From the NCBI GenBank assembly GCA_044224905.1, contig JBGAJN010000002.1, positions 1,054,001 through 1,118,000 on the forward strand: 64,000 nt of DNA, given 5' to 3'. Each line of letters opens with the position of its first letter. Within the stretch, counting starts at the first letter, position 1. A program made the position numbers and the translations under genes. Below are positions 1-8,697 of this stretch, one piece after another. The notes beneath the pieces are model-generated. The model was not told the DNA's origin. It did no database searches and saw only the letters and a program-made list of their open reading frames with translations. Source of the DNA: JBGAJN01 sp044224905 (GTDB lineage Bacteria; Verrucomicrobiota; Verrucomicrobiia; Limisphaerales; JBGAJN01).

Positions 1-600
1 CGTTGCTTCGCCGCTGATCTTGAGATTGCGAACCTTCACGGTCTTGCCGGCGGCGAGCCAGCTCCGTCCCTTGGGCGTGGCGAGGAAGGCGTGTTGTGCG
101 CGGAGCTCCTTTCCATCGAGACGTGCGGCCATCTGGTCGCCTTTCCATTCGACGCGGAGGCGATGCCATTCGCCCGGTTTCACGGGAAGCGCCAGTTTGG
201 CGATCGTGTGCGACGGCTTCACGGAATCCTCGGCGATGCTCATGCCGGTTGCGTTGATCACCACGCGGCCGACGTGCTTGTCCGAATCACAGCCGACGAG
301 AAAGGAGCCCGGTCCATCGAAGCGGAACTCGCATTCGATGACGGCGTCCTTCAAGCCGACTTTGTGATGCAGCACCGGGATGTGTTTCTCTTCGGCGATT
401 TCGACGATGCTGAGCACGCCGTCCTTGGGAACCCATTTGCCCTTGGCAGTGCTGAACGGCGCCGCGAGCGGTTCCGCAAAGCTCGGCGTGGCGACGACTG
501 GCAACGCGTGATCGTGCAGAAGCGGCTTGTCCGCCTGTGCGAAGACGGTGGCGGCAGCAGTGAGGCTGAGAATTGCGAGGAGTTTGGAGATGGGTTTCAT
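1..600 (-). CDS. Secreted DUF1080/ConA-like protein, 3' end cut by window edge
   Basis: Reading leftwards from ATG at 600, the frame is open to base 1, giving 200 residues without a stop. It begins with a signal peptide (MKPISKLLAILSLTAAATVF, cleavage near AQA). The rest is beta-rich, with stretches such as WHRLRVEW, FDGPGSFLVG and a terminal VRNLKISG. This pattern matches concanavalin-like DUF1080 (3-keto-disaccharide hydrolase) proteins, and the last strand suggests that only a few residues are missing. It starts 10 bases after the stop of the ConA-like gene at 611-1306, so it is the last visible gene of the minus-strand cluster. The fold is inferred from pattern; the substrate is unknown. 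A non-catalytic carbohydrate-binding role is possible. Confidence 0.7.
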   Translation of the reverse strand, partial: MKPISKLLAILSLTAAATVFAQADKPLLHDHALPVVATPSFAEPLAAPFSTAKGKWVPKDGVLSIVEIAEEKHIPVLHHKVGLKDAVIECEFRFDGPGSFLVGCDSDKHVGRVVINATGMSIAEDSVKPSHTIAKLALPVKPGEWHRLRVEWKGDQMAARLDGKELRAQHAFLATPKGRSWLAAGKTVKVRNLKISGEAT

Positions 601-610
601 GATTCAGGTG

Positions 611-1306
611 TCAGTGATTCGTTGCTGAAGCTTGGACGTGAATGTCGTCGATCTCGATGCCTTTTTCGCCACCGTTTTGCATCCAGAGCAGTTTGCGTTT
701 GCCGTCGTTGAAACACGGGCGGGTCAAAGTTTTCGTCCATAACTTGCCGTCAACGCTCACGGTCGCGCGCTCGCCTTGGAACACGAGCCGCACCTCGCGC
801 CAAGTATTCGCGGAGAGATCCACTTTCTCGACCGGCAAGAATTCGTTCAAACGGTAGGCGCCGCCAACCTTGTCGGCAGGTCGATTGTTCTGACGCCGCG
901 GGTGATTGGGATCTTTGGAATGCGCATCCACTTCGAGTTGCACGCCGTCGCGCAGCAACTTCACGCGTAGCATGTGATCCACGCTGCCGAAACCATCGTC
1001 GCCATCGACGAAGAACCACAGCATGCCGCCGTTGGCGAGATGGCGATAACGAAAGGAGATCGTGAGATCCTTGCCCTGCACAGGGAGATAAACCATCGGG
1101 GGATACTTTCCGCCGCTCGAACCGTGCGTCCACAGCGCGCCGTTGCGCACTTCGGTGTTCTTGTTCGGGATCGGTGTGGTGAAACGCTTCGCGTCGAAAT
1201 TGGCGTCGAAGGTTTCGTGAATTTCAATGGGCGGGAGCTCGGCGGCGTGCAGCGCGGCCGGCGAAGCCAGCAATAGCGTGAAGATGGCGAGAATGGATCG
1301 CTGCAT
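611..1306 (-). CDS. Secreted concanavalin-like (LamG-type) protein
   Basis: 231 residues from the ATG at 1306. An upstream in-frame ATG at 1363 would overlap the preceding sulfatase, whereas 1306 lies 5 bases after that gene's stop and opens directly into a signal peptide (MQRSILAIFTLLLASPAALHA). The mature part has the features of a jelly-roll ConA-like fold: an early DIS-like strand pair, WFFVDGDDGFGSVDH, WREVRLVFQGERATVSVDGK and the final IEIDDIHVQA. No catalytic motif can be assigned. Its position directly behind a sulfatase suggests a glycan-binding or DUF1080-like hydrolase role in the same pathway. The exact family is uncertain. Confidence 0.75.
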   Translation of the reverse strand: MQRSILAIFTLLLASPAALHAAELPPIEIHETFDANFDAKRFTTPIPNKNTEVRNGALWTHGSSGGKYPPMVYLPVQGKDLTISFRYRHLANGGMLWFFVDGDDGFGSVDHMLRVKLLRDGVQLEVDAHSKDPNHPRRQNNRPADKVGGAYRLNEFLPVEKVDLSANTWREVRLVFQGERATVSVDGKLWTKTLTRPCFNDGKRKLLWMQNGGEKGIEIDDIHVQASATNH

Positions 1307-1311
1307 GGTGT

Positions 1312-2817
1312 TTACTTTCCGTAGTCCTTTCCAATGAGACTTTGCAGAACGGAACTCTGCCACGTGCGGAGTTTTGTTTGCAGCTTCGCCATGGTTTCGG
1401 GTTGCTGCTTGCTCAAGTCGTTTGTCTCGGCTGGATCAGCTTCAAGATCGAACAGTTCGTGCTTCGGCTCTCCTTGCTTCGACTCGTTGATGACGAGTTT
1501 GAACCGTCCGTCGATGATCGCGCGCGGACCGCGGTAGTCGGCGTCGGTGATCTCCGGAGCATGGTGATAGTTAATAAAATCACGCGTGGCCTTGCCGGCG
1601 GCGAGTTTGGCGAGCGGTGTCGTGCCCTTCTGAAGATCGGGATTGAGGTAAGGCTTGGACTTCGAGCCTTTCAGCCCGCTGGTATTGTACTCCCAGATCT
1701 GAATCGGCACCGGGCGTTCGTTCATTTTGCCATCGAGCAACGGCGTAAGATCGATGCCGTCGAGCGGACGGTGGGGGAGCGGTTGACCGGTAAGCGCGCA
1801 AATCGTGGGTAACAGATCGCTCGTCGAGGCCGGGACTGTGGTGGCGCGCGGTTGCTTGATGCGCGCGGGCCATTCGATGAGTCCAGGAACCAGCGTGCCG
1901 CCTTCGTAGACCTGGCCTTTCACGCCGCGGTGGGGGAAGACGAGCGCGCCATCGGCGGAGGTGCCGTTGTCGCCACAGTAAAAGAGCAGCGTGTTGTCGC
2001 GCAGGCCTTGAGCCGCGAGATGTTTCCGCATCATGCCAATCGCACGATCCATGGCGGTGATTTCGGCATAACGCTCGCGGAGCACTTCGCCTTGCGGCCG
2101 CGTGACCTGAGCGCCCGTTTCATTGGAAGTGAGCTTCACTTTCTTCGTCGCATACTTTTTCGGCAAATCGTCGTAGAGCGCGAGGTCGGCGGGCAATCCG
2201 CTGTAAGGCTCGTGCGGTGAACCGAACCAGATGACGGTGAAGAATGGTTTCTTTTCTGCGGTCGCGCGGTCGATGAACTGGATCGCGTCACGCACGATTA
2301 CCTCAGAACCTTCGCCCTTGAAAACTTCGGGCGGACCGCCGTTGCGCGAGAGCGAGGGGTTCAGTTCAAAAAAGTTGTCGTGCGAGAGCCATTCGTGGAA
2401 ACCCATCGCGCCGGGGCTGACGGGCGATTCCTTCTTCACCGCGCCGAGGTGCCATTTGCCGAAGTGCCCGCAGCGGTAGCCTGTTTTAGCGAGAATGTGC
2501 GCGATGGTGATTTCCTCGGGACGAAACGACCAACCCGGTGCGAACGTGCCCATGCGATTCGGATGCCGTCCGGTGAGAAAGCTCGCGCGGGTCGGTGAAC
2601 AACTAGGGTGCGCGGAGTGGAAGCGGTCCAGCCGAAAACCGGTCGCTGCAATTTCGTCGAGCACCGGCGTCTTTACGTGAGGATGACCGTGGTAGCCGGT
2701 TTCCTCCCAGCCGTGATCGTCGCCCATGAGCAGGACGATGTTCGGCGTGGCAGCTCGATTGTTGGCAACCAAGGCACACAATAACAGGAGGAGGACGGAG
2801 AATGTTTTCATGGGCAT
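1312..2817 (-). CDS. Secreted sulfatase (S1 type, CSPTR)
   Basis: 501 residues, the usual length for arylsulfatase-family (S1) enzymes that remove sulfate esters from carbohydrates. A signal peptide covers about residues 1-22; the start could equally be Met3 at 2811. The mature part starts with the metal-site strand PNIVLLMGDDHGW. The formylglycine motif is CSPTR with Cys73, followed by ASFLTGR. GKWHLG, a Ca/sulfate-site segment, and DNGTSADGALVFPHRGVKGQVYEGG also match the family. The C-terminal DLEADPAETNDLS is the usual closing signature. The Cys must be converted to formylglycine by an enzyme that is not visible here. Natural substrate unknown. It lies between the ConA-like gene and the GH123-like gene, with gaps of 5 and 11 bases. 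Confidence 0.95.
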   Translation of the reverse strand: MPMKTFSVLLLLLCALVANNRAATPNIVLLMGDDHGWEETGYHGHPHVKTPVLDEIAATGFRLDRFHSAHPSCSPTRASFLTGRHPNRMGTFAPGWSFRPEEITIAHILAKTGYRCGHFGKWHLGAVKKESPVSPGAMGFHEWLSHDNFFELNPSLSRNGGPPEVFKGEGSEVIVRDAIQFIDRATAEKKPFFTVIWFGSPHEPYSGLPADLALYDDLPKKYATKKVKLTSNETGAQVTRPQGEVLRERYAEITAMDRAIGMMRKHLAAQGLRDNTLLFYCGDNGTSADGALVFPHRGVKGQVYEGGTLVPGLIEWPARIKQPRATTVPASTSDLLPTICALTGQPLPHRPLDGIDLTPLLDGKMNERPVPIQIWEYNTSGLKGSKSKPYLNPDLQKGTTPLAKLAAGKATRDFINYHHAPEITDADYRGPRAIIDGRFKLVINESKQGEPKHELFDLEADPAETNDLSKQQPETMAKLQTKLRTWQSSVLQSLIGKDYGK

Positions 2818-2828
2818 GAAGGAAAATA

Positions 2829-5216
2829 TTACGGTTTTACGGGAGCGGCGAGTGGTCTGATCGGCGGCGCGAGCGAGATGTCCGGTCGCTTGGGGCGAAT
2901 GTCATGCCAGCGTTCGCGCGGCGCGGGTGACTGCGAATCGAGCCAGTGACCGAGTTGGAGTCGCAGGTTGGTGAAGGCGCGGTGCGTGTCCGGACCGAAC
3001 TGCGATTTGCCGGCATCCTCTTCTGAGCGCTTCACGAGTTTGGCGGAAAACCCCGGAAGACCGCGAACCGCAGCCATGACGTTTGCGCGCGGCTGGCCGG
3101 AGACCGCAGCGTATTGCGTGAGATACTCGACGAGTTGCTGACCGGCGCGGAATGTTTTCAGACGCAGGCTGGGAACGGGACCGTGCGACGTCGGGTAGAT
3201 CACCGCGAGTTCATCCGGCGTGCTCCACGCGGATTTTTTGCCGATGGTGTTCCACGGCACGACGCCGTCCGCCCCGAGGCTCCATGACTCCACGCACCAC
3301 GCGGCGTTGGCGATGTTCGGCGTGCCGATGGCGTTCGCGCTGCCATACATGTAGAAGAGATTTCCGAACTGTTCCGCGCGTCGGTTCACGCGCGGCCACC
3401 AGGTGCGGAGCGAGCCGCTAACGATTTCCACGTTAACGCAACGGTCGAGCAGGTCGCGCTGCCAGTGCGGCCGGGAGATGTCGGCCCGATAGTTCAGCGA
3501 AATTTTCTTCCACGGCTCGACGGCTTGCCAGAATTCCATCCCGTAGCGGCGCAGCGCCCAGAAGTCTTGCGTGTTCACCGGTTCATCAAACACCCACGCG
3601 GCGGTGCATTTGCGCCAGTCGTCCTTTTTGAAATAGACCTTGTTGTTCAAGTAGAACTCGAGCATCGGCTCGGTCCAGCCCTTGGATTCGAAATGCTTCG
3701 CAACCTCAGCGGCAGCGTGGCGGAACTCTTTCCAGTAGTCATCGTCGAACGCGTTCTCGATCCAATAGCCGCCGCGAAAGTGCGCGTCGTGCTTCATCGG
3801 CCAGTTCTCGTTCAACATCAGGTAATACGCCTCGACCGGCGTGCCCGCGCGCGGCAGCCCGGCGAACGCATTTCCGTCCAGCAAAGGTCCGAACGCCGCG
3901 TCGTAAGCCGTCCAGTCCCACGTGCCGTCGGCGCGAATGACCGGCGGCGGATCGTCGAGCTTGCCGGTCCATCCGTAAGGTAACTGGTTCAACGTGGTGC
4001 GATGCTCGTGCGCGAGCCGGTAGTAGTCGCGCACGTGGCCGGGCAGGCCGTAGGCGTTCATCTGCGCGAGGAACGATAATTTGTCCGGAAGCGTGAAGTT
4101 CCACACGGTGAGTTCGAGCGGCACGGACTTGCCGCCGACGAACAATTCGCCCTGCCGTAGCCCCGGCGAAGTGGTCTTCGGAATGTGTAACTCGACAAAC
4201 GTGTCCGTGTTCGCAAGGTCAACGTCGAGGCCACCCGCATCGAAACCCGCCGGCACCAGCGGGTCGTGATGTCCGCCGACCTTCGGCATGGCGAAGAGCT
4301 TCACCGCGGCGCCGGGCACGCTCGCGCGCACGTCAGCCATCTTCGCGGCGACGATGAAACCGATGGTCTCACCCTTCGCGGCATAGAACTGGAGCGACTT
4401 CAACGGCTCGCCAAATTCATCGCGACACGGCGCGGCCGGAGGCGCTGGGCTTTTGCGAACATCGGGAAGTTGCGTCGGCATTTTCGCCGCGCTGACCAGG
4501 GCCGTCGCAAGAAGCGCGGGCGTTGATTTCTTTACTGGTCCATCTTCGAACCAAATCGTGAAAAACGGGCGATGCTCCCTGCGGTCTTCGCGGCTCGACA
4601 CGTAGCGGTTCACAAAATTCTGGTAAGCGAATGCTTTGCCATCGCGCGTGTATTCGCTGCCCACATCGTCCATCACGGCGAAGCCGAACGATGTGCCATC
4701 GAGCCGCGCCTGCGCAACTTCGGGCGCGATGGGAATGACTTGCCAGCCTTGCGCATCCGGCGACGACACGTTGCCGAAGCCCCAGATGGAACCGCCCTCG
4801 CTGTTGATGACCGCCGTGATGTCCGGTTGGTCCTTGAGCCAGCGAGCCTCTCCTGTCCGCGCCCAGGCAAACGAACTCGCGCCCGGCACCTTTTGATAGC
4901 CGGTGCCTGTGCCCTCCACCCAGTTCTGCGTCACCGTTGAAACCGTGGTGCGTTGCAGCGGATGCTCGCGGGAAGTGAGATGCACATGCAACCAAGCCTG
5001 CCGGACACGTTTGCCGCGCAGCGGCGCCGGGTCGAAATCGATGAGGAAGAATTCCTGAATGCCCTTGAGCTTGAGTTTGGGCGACGCGCCGTTGTTGCCC
5101 TCTACTTCCTTGTGATAGGAGGAAATCCACAAGTCGCGCGAGACTTCCACGCGCTGTTGGCCCTGCAACGCAGGGCACAACATCGCCGCCGCGACGAACG
5201 TGAAAAACAACTTCAT
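2829..5216 (-). CDS. Secreted GH123/DUF4091-like glycosidase with N-terminal CBM96/DNRLRE-like domain
   Basis: 795 residues with signal peptide MKLFFTFVAAAMLCPALQGQ. Residues about 25-220 look like a DNRLRE/CBM96-type jelly roll (WLHVHLTS, TVTQNWVEGTGTGY, DITAVINS, DVGSEYTRDGKA). After a Pro/Ala-rich linker, residues about 350-700 match the DUF4091/GH123 arrangement, including WVFDEP near residue 543. In GH123 an Asp-Glu pair performs substrate-assisted hydrolysis of N-acetyl-beta-galactosaminides. The C-terminal RLQLGHWLDS is also typical. It overlaps the next gene upstream by 4 bases (ATGA), indicating translational coupling with the LamG-sialidase. Family membership is inferred from pattern, and activity on a sulfated amino-sugar glycan is a hypothesis. 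Confidence 0.75.
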   Translation of the reverse strand: MKLFFTFVAAAMLCPALQGQQRVEVSRDLWISSYHKEVEGNNGASPKLKLKGIQEFFLIDFDPAPLRGKRVRQAWLHVHLTSREHPLQRTTVSTVTQNWVEGTGTGYQKVPGASSFAWARTGEARWLKDQPDITAVINSEGGSIWGFGNVSSPDAQGWQVIPIAPEVAQARLDGTSFGFAVMDDVGSEYTRDGKAFAYQNFVNRYVSSREDRREHRPFFTIWFEDGPVKKSTPALLATALVSAAKMPTQLPDVRKSPAPPAAPCRDEFGEPLKSLQFYAAKGETIGFIVAAKMADVRASVPGAAVKLFAMPKVGGHHDPLVPAGFDAGGLDVDLANTDTFVELHIPKTTSPGLRQGELFVGGKSVPLELTVWNFTLPDKLSFLAQMNAYGLPGHVRDYYRLAHEHRTTLNQLPYGWTGKLDDPPPVIRADGTWDWTAYDAAFGPLLDGNAFAGLPRAGTPVEAYYLMLNENWPMKHDAHFRGGYWIENAFDDDYWKEFRHAAAEVAKHFESKGWTEPMLEFYLNNKVYFKKDDWRKCTAAWVFDEPVNTQDFWALRRYGMEFWQAVEPWKKISLNYRADISRPHWQRDLLDRCVNVEIVSGSLRTWWPRVNRRAEQFGNLFYMYGSANAIGTPNIANAAWCVESWSLGADGVVPWNTIGKKSAWSTPDELAVIYPTSHGPVPSLRLKTFRAGQQLVEYLTQYAAVSGQPRANVMAAVRGLPGFSAKLVKRSEEDAGKSQFGPDTHRAFTNLRLQLGHWLDSQSPAPRERWHDIRPKRPDISLAPPIRPLAAPVKP

Positions 5217-7006
5217 GGTTCAACACGGAGGCTCTTGATCGGCAGGATCGCCAGCTCGGCGCTGTTCAAATTGCCTTTGCGGCCGCCATTGTTGGAGAAG
5301 CCGACATAGAGTTTGCCGTCGTGCTCGGTGGCGCAGGGATAGGACAAACTCACCCGCTCCGCCGATTCACCGGGCTGACCCGGATGCAGCGAGCGGCGGA
5401 TGACGAAAACTTTTGCGAACGTGTTCTCGCCGGGCCGCGATACTGCAATCGTGAGCGGGCTGCGCCGACCGCCGGTGTCCTTCGTGGTCGTGCAGACGAG
5501 ATAGCGCTGACCGGTGCTCAAGACGCCCGCGGCAGGTTTCGACGTGGCCATCGGGAGATTGCTGATTTTTGAAGCCGTCCATATGCGTCCGTAATCCTTG
5601 CTCACCGCGACGAGCGCGAACGCACCGCCGCCGTAGCGGGCGATGTTGTAAACCGTCGCTCCATCGACGAAGACCGAGGATTCGCCCCACATTCTTCCGA
5701 TCTCTTCGCTCGCGGGAATTCCGACGAAATCCCACTTGGTAAAATCATCGCCGTGGCTGATCGCGACCGCTGCGGGAAAAATTCCGGTGTCGGAATACGG
5801 TCCCGCGCCGATGCCCGGCATGATCCAATTGCCGTCGGCCATGCGCACGGGTTGGTTCAACGCCCAGAAACCGTTCGTGATCACGACGCCGTGCTTCGTC
5901 CACGCGCCAGTCGATTCGTCGAGCGAGTAGGCGCGCGTGTGAATGCGCTGCATCTTGCCGAAGTAAGCGCCGTGAAAGGCCCACAGCTTTCCTTGATGCG
6001 AAAGGAACACGCCATGGCTGACGGCGAGATTTTCCTCCTCGCCCGCGTCGATGACGCGCAACTCGCTCCACGTTTTGCCGCCGTCCGCGCTCACACGATA
6101 CTGCGCTTCCTCGGTGACCGTGTTTTCTTCGCCTTTGTTATGGCCGATGGACGCGTAGAGCTTGCCCTTGTGCCACGCGAGCCCGACGCCGTGGAGAAAA
6201 GTGTAACCGTCGGCGGGCTTGTCCCATTTCTTGATGACGTGAAACTCCGCGCCGTCGACCACTGGCAGTTCGTCGGCTTTCGCGAGCGGACGCGACTCGT
6301 CCCAAAGCACAAACGGCTTCACCTGCTTCGGCGGTTCGTGCGTGGCGCTGACGGGCGTGTAAAGCGCTGCGATGGCGTCGCTGCTCAGCGCGTGGTCGAA
6401 CCACACCGCTTCGTCCAGTGCGCCGTGGAATGCCTGGCGAACACCGCCGCCCTCGCCGATCCCTCCAAGTGTGAGGGGCGCCTTGGTCTGCGGCACGGGT
6501 TCATTGAGCGGGACGAGGCCGGCGAGCTTCCCGTTGATCCACAACTCGGCACGCTTCGGTTGAATCACCACGACGACGTGATGCCAGTGTCCAAGCTTCG
6601 GCGTCGCTTTCGCAGCTACGGTTTTCCAGCCGCCCTGTTGAACATAGAGACGGAACAATCCATCGCGATCGATCATCACGCCCCACTCGCGTTCGCTGAG
6701 CGAGTAGCGGTTCTTGCCTGCGATCATTTGCTGGTCGCGATCGAGCGCGTAGGGATTGGCCCAGATTGCGAACGTGAAGCCGCGGTCGCCCGCCACCAAG
6801 CCCGCGCTGTTTTTGAGCTCCAGCAACGAATGCCCGTCGAGCTTCAGGCTGCTGTCCCGCACGCCGCTCGCGACGGTCGCTTTGCCATGCGCAACGAAGT
6901 CAGGCGAAGTTGGCGCGTCGAGCGTCCAGTGCCTGCTCGGCAATTCAGCCGCATGTGCCGTCAGAGATAGCTGGAGCGCGATGAGAAGCAGGAGCGTCAA
7001 TTTCAT
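5213..7006 (-). CDS. Secreted LamG plus sialidase-like (BNR propeller) protein
   Basis: 597 residues. Signal peptide about 1-20. Residues about 25-220 form a LamG/ConA domain (WHHVVVVIQPKRAELWINGK, FHGALDEAVWFDHAL). Residues about 235-590 form a sialidase/neuraminidase-type six-bladed propeller with Asp-box motifs (SADGGKTWSEL, SKDYGRIWTAS). Such proteins are annotated as exo-alpha-sialidases, but in this phylum the true sugar is usually unknown. I did not identify the full Arg triad of GH33. The gene's stop overlaps the GH123-like start (ATGA), so the two are probably produced together. A 111-base gap with no clear signal separates it from the sulfatase upstream. Confidence 0.8.
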   Translation of the reverse strand: MKLTLLLLIALQLSLTAHAAELPSRHWTLDAPTSPDFVAHGKATVASGVRDSSLKLDGHSLLELKNSAGLVAGDRGFTFAIWANPYALDRDQQMIAGKNRYSLSEREWGVMIDRDGLFRLYVQQGGWKTVAAKATPKLGHWHHVVVVIQPKRAELWINGKLAGLVPLNEPVPQTKAPLTLGGIGEGGGVRQAFHGALDEAVWFDHALSSDAIAALYTPVSATHEPPKQVKPFVLWDESRPLAKADELPVVDGAEFHVIKKWDKPADGYTFLHGVGLAWHKGKLYASIGHNKGEENTVTEEAQYRVSADGGKTWSELRVIDAGEEENLAVSHGVFLSHQGKLWAFHGAYFGKMQRIHTRAYSLDESTGAWTKHGVVITNGFWALNQPVRMADGNWIMPGIGAGPYSDTGIFPAAVAISHGDDFTKWDFVGIPASEEIGRMWGESSVFVDGATVYNIARYGGGAFALVAVSKDYGRIWTASKISNLPMATSKPAAGVLSTGQRYLVCTTTKDTGGRRSPLTIAVSRPGENTFAKVFVIRRSLHPGQPGESAERVSLSYPCATEHDGKLYVGFSNNGGRKGNLNSAELAILPIKSLRVEP

Positions 7007-7117
7007 GGATTAAATTCAGAGTGCACAAAGCCGATGCGGATTCCTCAATCGATCAGTTCACTGATGGACGGAAAACTGACTCGGCTGATTGAAAGGGTCT
7101 GCCGGAATCGTTTCGCC

Positions 7118-8689
7118 TCACGGCAACTTCGGCTTAAGCGGCGTGTTGCTGCCTTGTTCCACGGGATACACCGCGCCTTGTTTTTCAAGGCCGGCGATGA
7201 GCCCTTGCATCATGCGTTTGAGCGCGGCGGGTTCGGTGGTCGCGAGATTCTTCTGCTCGAACGGATCGTTCTTCAGGTTGAAGAGCTGGTAGTGCGAGTT
7301 CTCCGACACCTCGGACGGGAAGTAGTGATAGATGACCTTCCAATCGCCGTTGCGATAAGTGGTGAAGTAGTCGGAGCGATGCGGCGAGTGCGGATAGTGC
7401 ATGAGGAACGTTTCCTCACGACTCGCATCGCGCTTGCCCGTGAGCAACGTGTCGAGGCGCGCGCCGTCGATCACGTAATTCGCCGGGGCGGTTTTGCCCG
7501 TGAGAGCAAGAATGGTGGGGAACATGTCGTAAACCGCGGCTTGCTGAGTCTGGACGACGCCGATGGAAATCGGCAGGCGCTTTTGAAAGGCGTTGTTCGC
7601 ACTCGGCTTCGCCCACGCGGCGATGAACGGCACGCGCATGCCACCTTCGTAGTGCGAACCCTTTTTGCCGCGCAACGGCGCCGAGCTCGAGACAATATGC
7701 GCGCCGAGCTTCTGGCCGTCGCCGGCGTTCTTCGCTCCGGGGGCGACCATCGGCGCGTCGGAGCCGTTGTCGCCGAGGAAAAAGATGAGCGTGTTTTCCG
7801 CCACGCCGAGTTTCTCGAGATGGTCGAGCAGATCGCCGAGCGCTTTGTCCATGCCTTCGACGAGCGTGGCGAAAGCCTGCGCCTGGGCGGGTTTGTCGGA
7901 CTCCTTGTAGTGATCAGCGAAGCGCGGATCGGAATTAAACGGCGCGTGAACGGCATAGGAAGCGAAGTAGAGGAAGAACGGCTTCTCCGCCTTCACCGCG
8001 TCGGCGACGTGCGACGTCGCTTCGAGCGCGAGCGCATCGGTGAGGAAGGTGTCGGTGCCGTGGTATTTCTCCAGACCGGGGACCGCCGCGGGCGATTGCT
8101 TCTTCACCGGGCCGCCGACATTGCCGTAATTCTGCATTCCGTAATAGCTCGCGGGCGCACCGATGGATCCGCCGGCCACGTTGATGTCGAAACCAATCGC
8201 GCGCGGATCGGCGACTTCAAATTCGCGCGGAGCGAAATGGCCTTTGCCGACGTGGATGGTGCGATAGCCGTTCGCTTGCAGGAGACGTGGCAGCGCGACG
8301 TCCGTCTTCTTGAGGCCGCGCCAGTTCCAGTCTGGAGGGCCGTTCGGACCGGCGTTGTCCTTGTCGGGATTGATCCAGTTCGTCGTGCGGTGCCGCGCGG
8401 CGTTCTGGCCGGTCATGATCGAAACGCGCGTCGGCGAGCACACGCTCATCGCGCAGAAATTGTTGAAACGAATCCCGCGTGCAGCGAGACGTTCCATGTT
8501 CGGCGTGCGGTAGTAATCGTTGAGCGGATAACGCTTCGGCTTGCCCGCGGCATCAGTGAGGAACGGCACCGACGTGTCCATCACACCCATGTCGTCGACG
8601 AGGAAGATGACGACGTTGGGGTTGGCCGGTGCGGCGTTTGCAGAAACGCACACGACACCGAGCAGCAGAGAGAGAAGGATGTTTCGCAT
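7118..8689 (-). CDS. Secreted sulfatase (S1 type, CSPTR)
   Basis: 523 residues. Signal peptide MRNILLSLLLGVVCVSANAA. The mature part starts PNVVIFLVDDMGVMDTSVPF, the first metal-binding strand. The formylglycine site is Cys84 in CSPTR followed by VSIMTGQN. Other hallmarks are VGKGHFAP, the central FLGDNGSD, and KGSHYEGGMRVPFIAAW. The C-terminal LFNLKNDPFEQKNL is the usual family signature. It has a longer insertion (about residues 44-60, TDAAGKPKRYPLND) before the NMERLAARG helix than its neighbours, so it belongs to a different S1 subfamily. Substrate unknown. It lies 8 bases downstream of the sulfatase at 8698-10554, making a tandem pair. Confidence 0.95.
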   Translation of the reverse strand: MRNILLSLLLGVVCVSANAAPANPNVVIFLVDDMGVMDTSVPFLTDAAGKPKRYPLNDYYRTPNMERLAARGIRFNNFCAMSVCSPTRVSIMTGQNAARHRTTNWINPDKDNAGPNGPPDWNWRGLKKTDVALPRLLQANGYRTIHVGKGHFAPREFEVADPRAIGFDINVAGGSIGAPASYYGMQNYGNVGGPVKKQSPAAVPGLEKYHGTDTFLTDALALEATSHVADAVKAEKPFFLYFASYAVHAPFNSDPRFADHYKESDKPAQAQAFATLVEGMDKALGDLLDHLEKLGVAENTLIFFLGDNGSDAPMVAPGAKNAGDGQKLGAHIVSSSAPLRGKKGSHYEGGMRVPFIAAWAKPSANNAFQKRLPISIGVVQTQQAAVYDMFPTILALTGKTAPANYVIDGARLDTLLTGKRDASREETFLMHYPHSPHRSDYFTTYRNGDWKVIYHYFPSEVSENSHYQLFNLKNDPFEQKNLATTEPAALKRMMQGLIAGLEKQGAVYPVEQGSNTPLKPKLP

Positions 8690-8697
8690 GAGGTGAG

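Noticed and set aside
7007..7117. Promoter or terminator between sulfatase and LamG-sialidase
   Set aside because: Only a weak 5-bp hairpin (tcagt/actga) without T-run; not enough to call.
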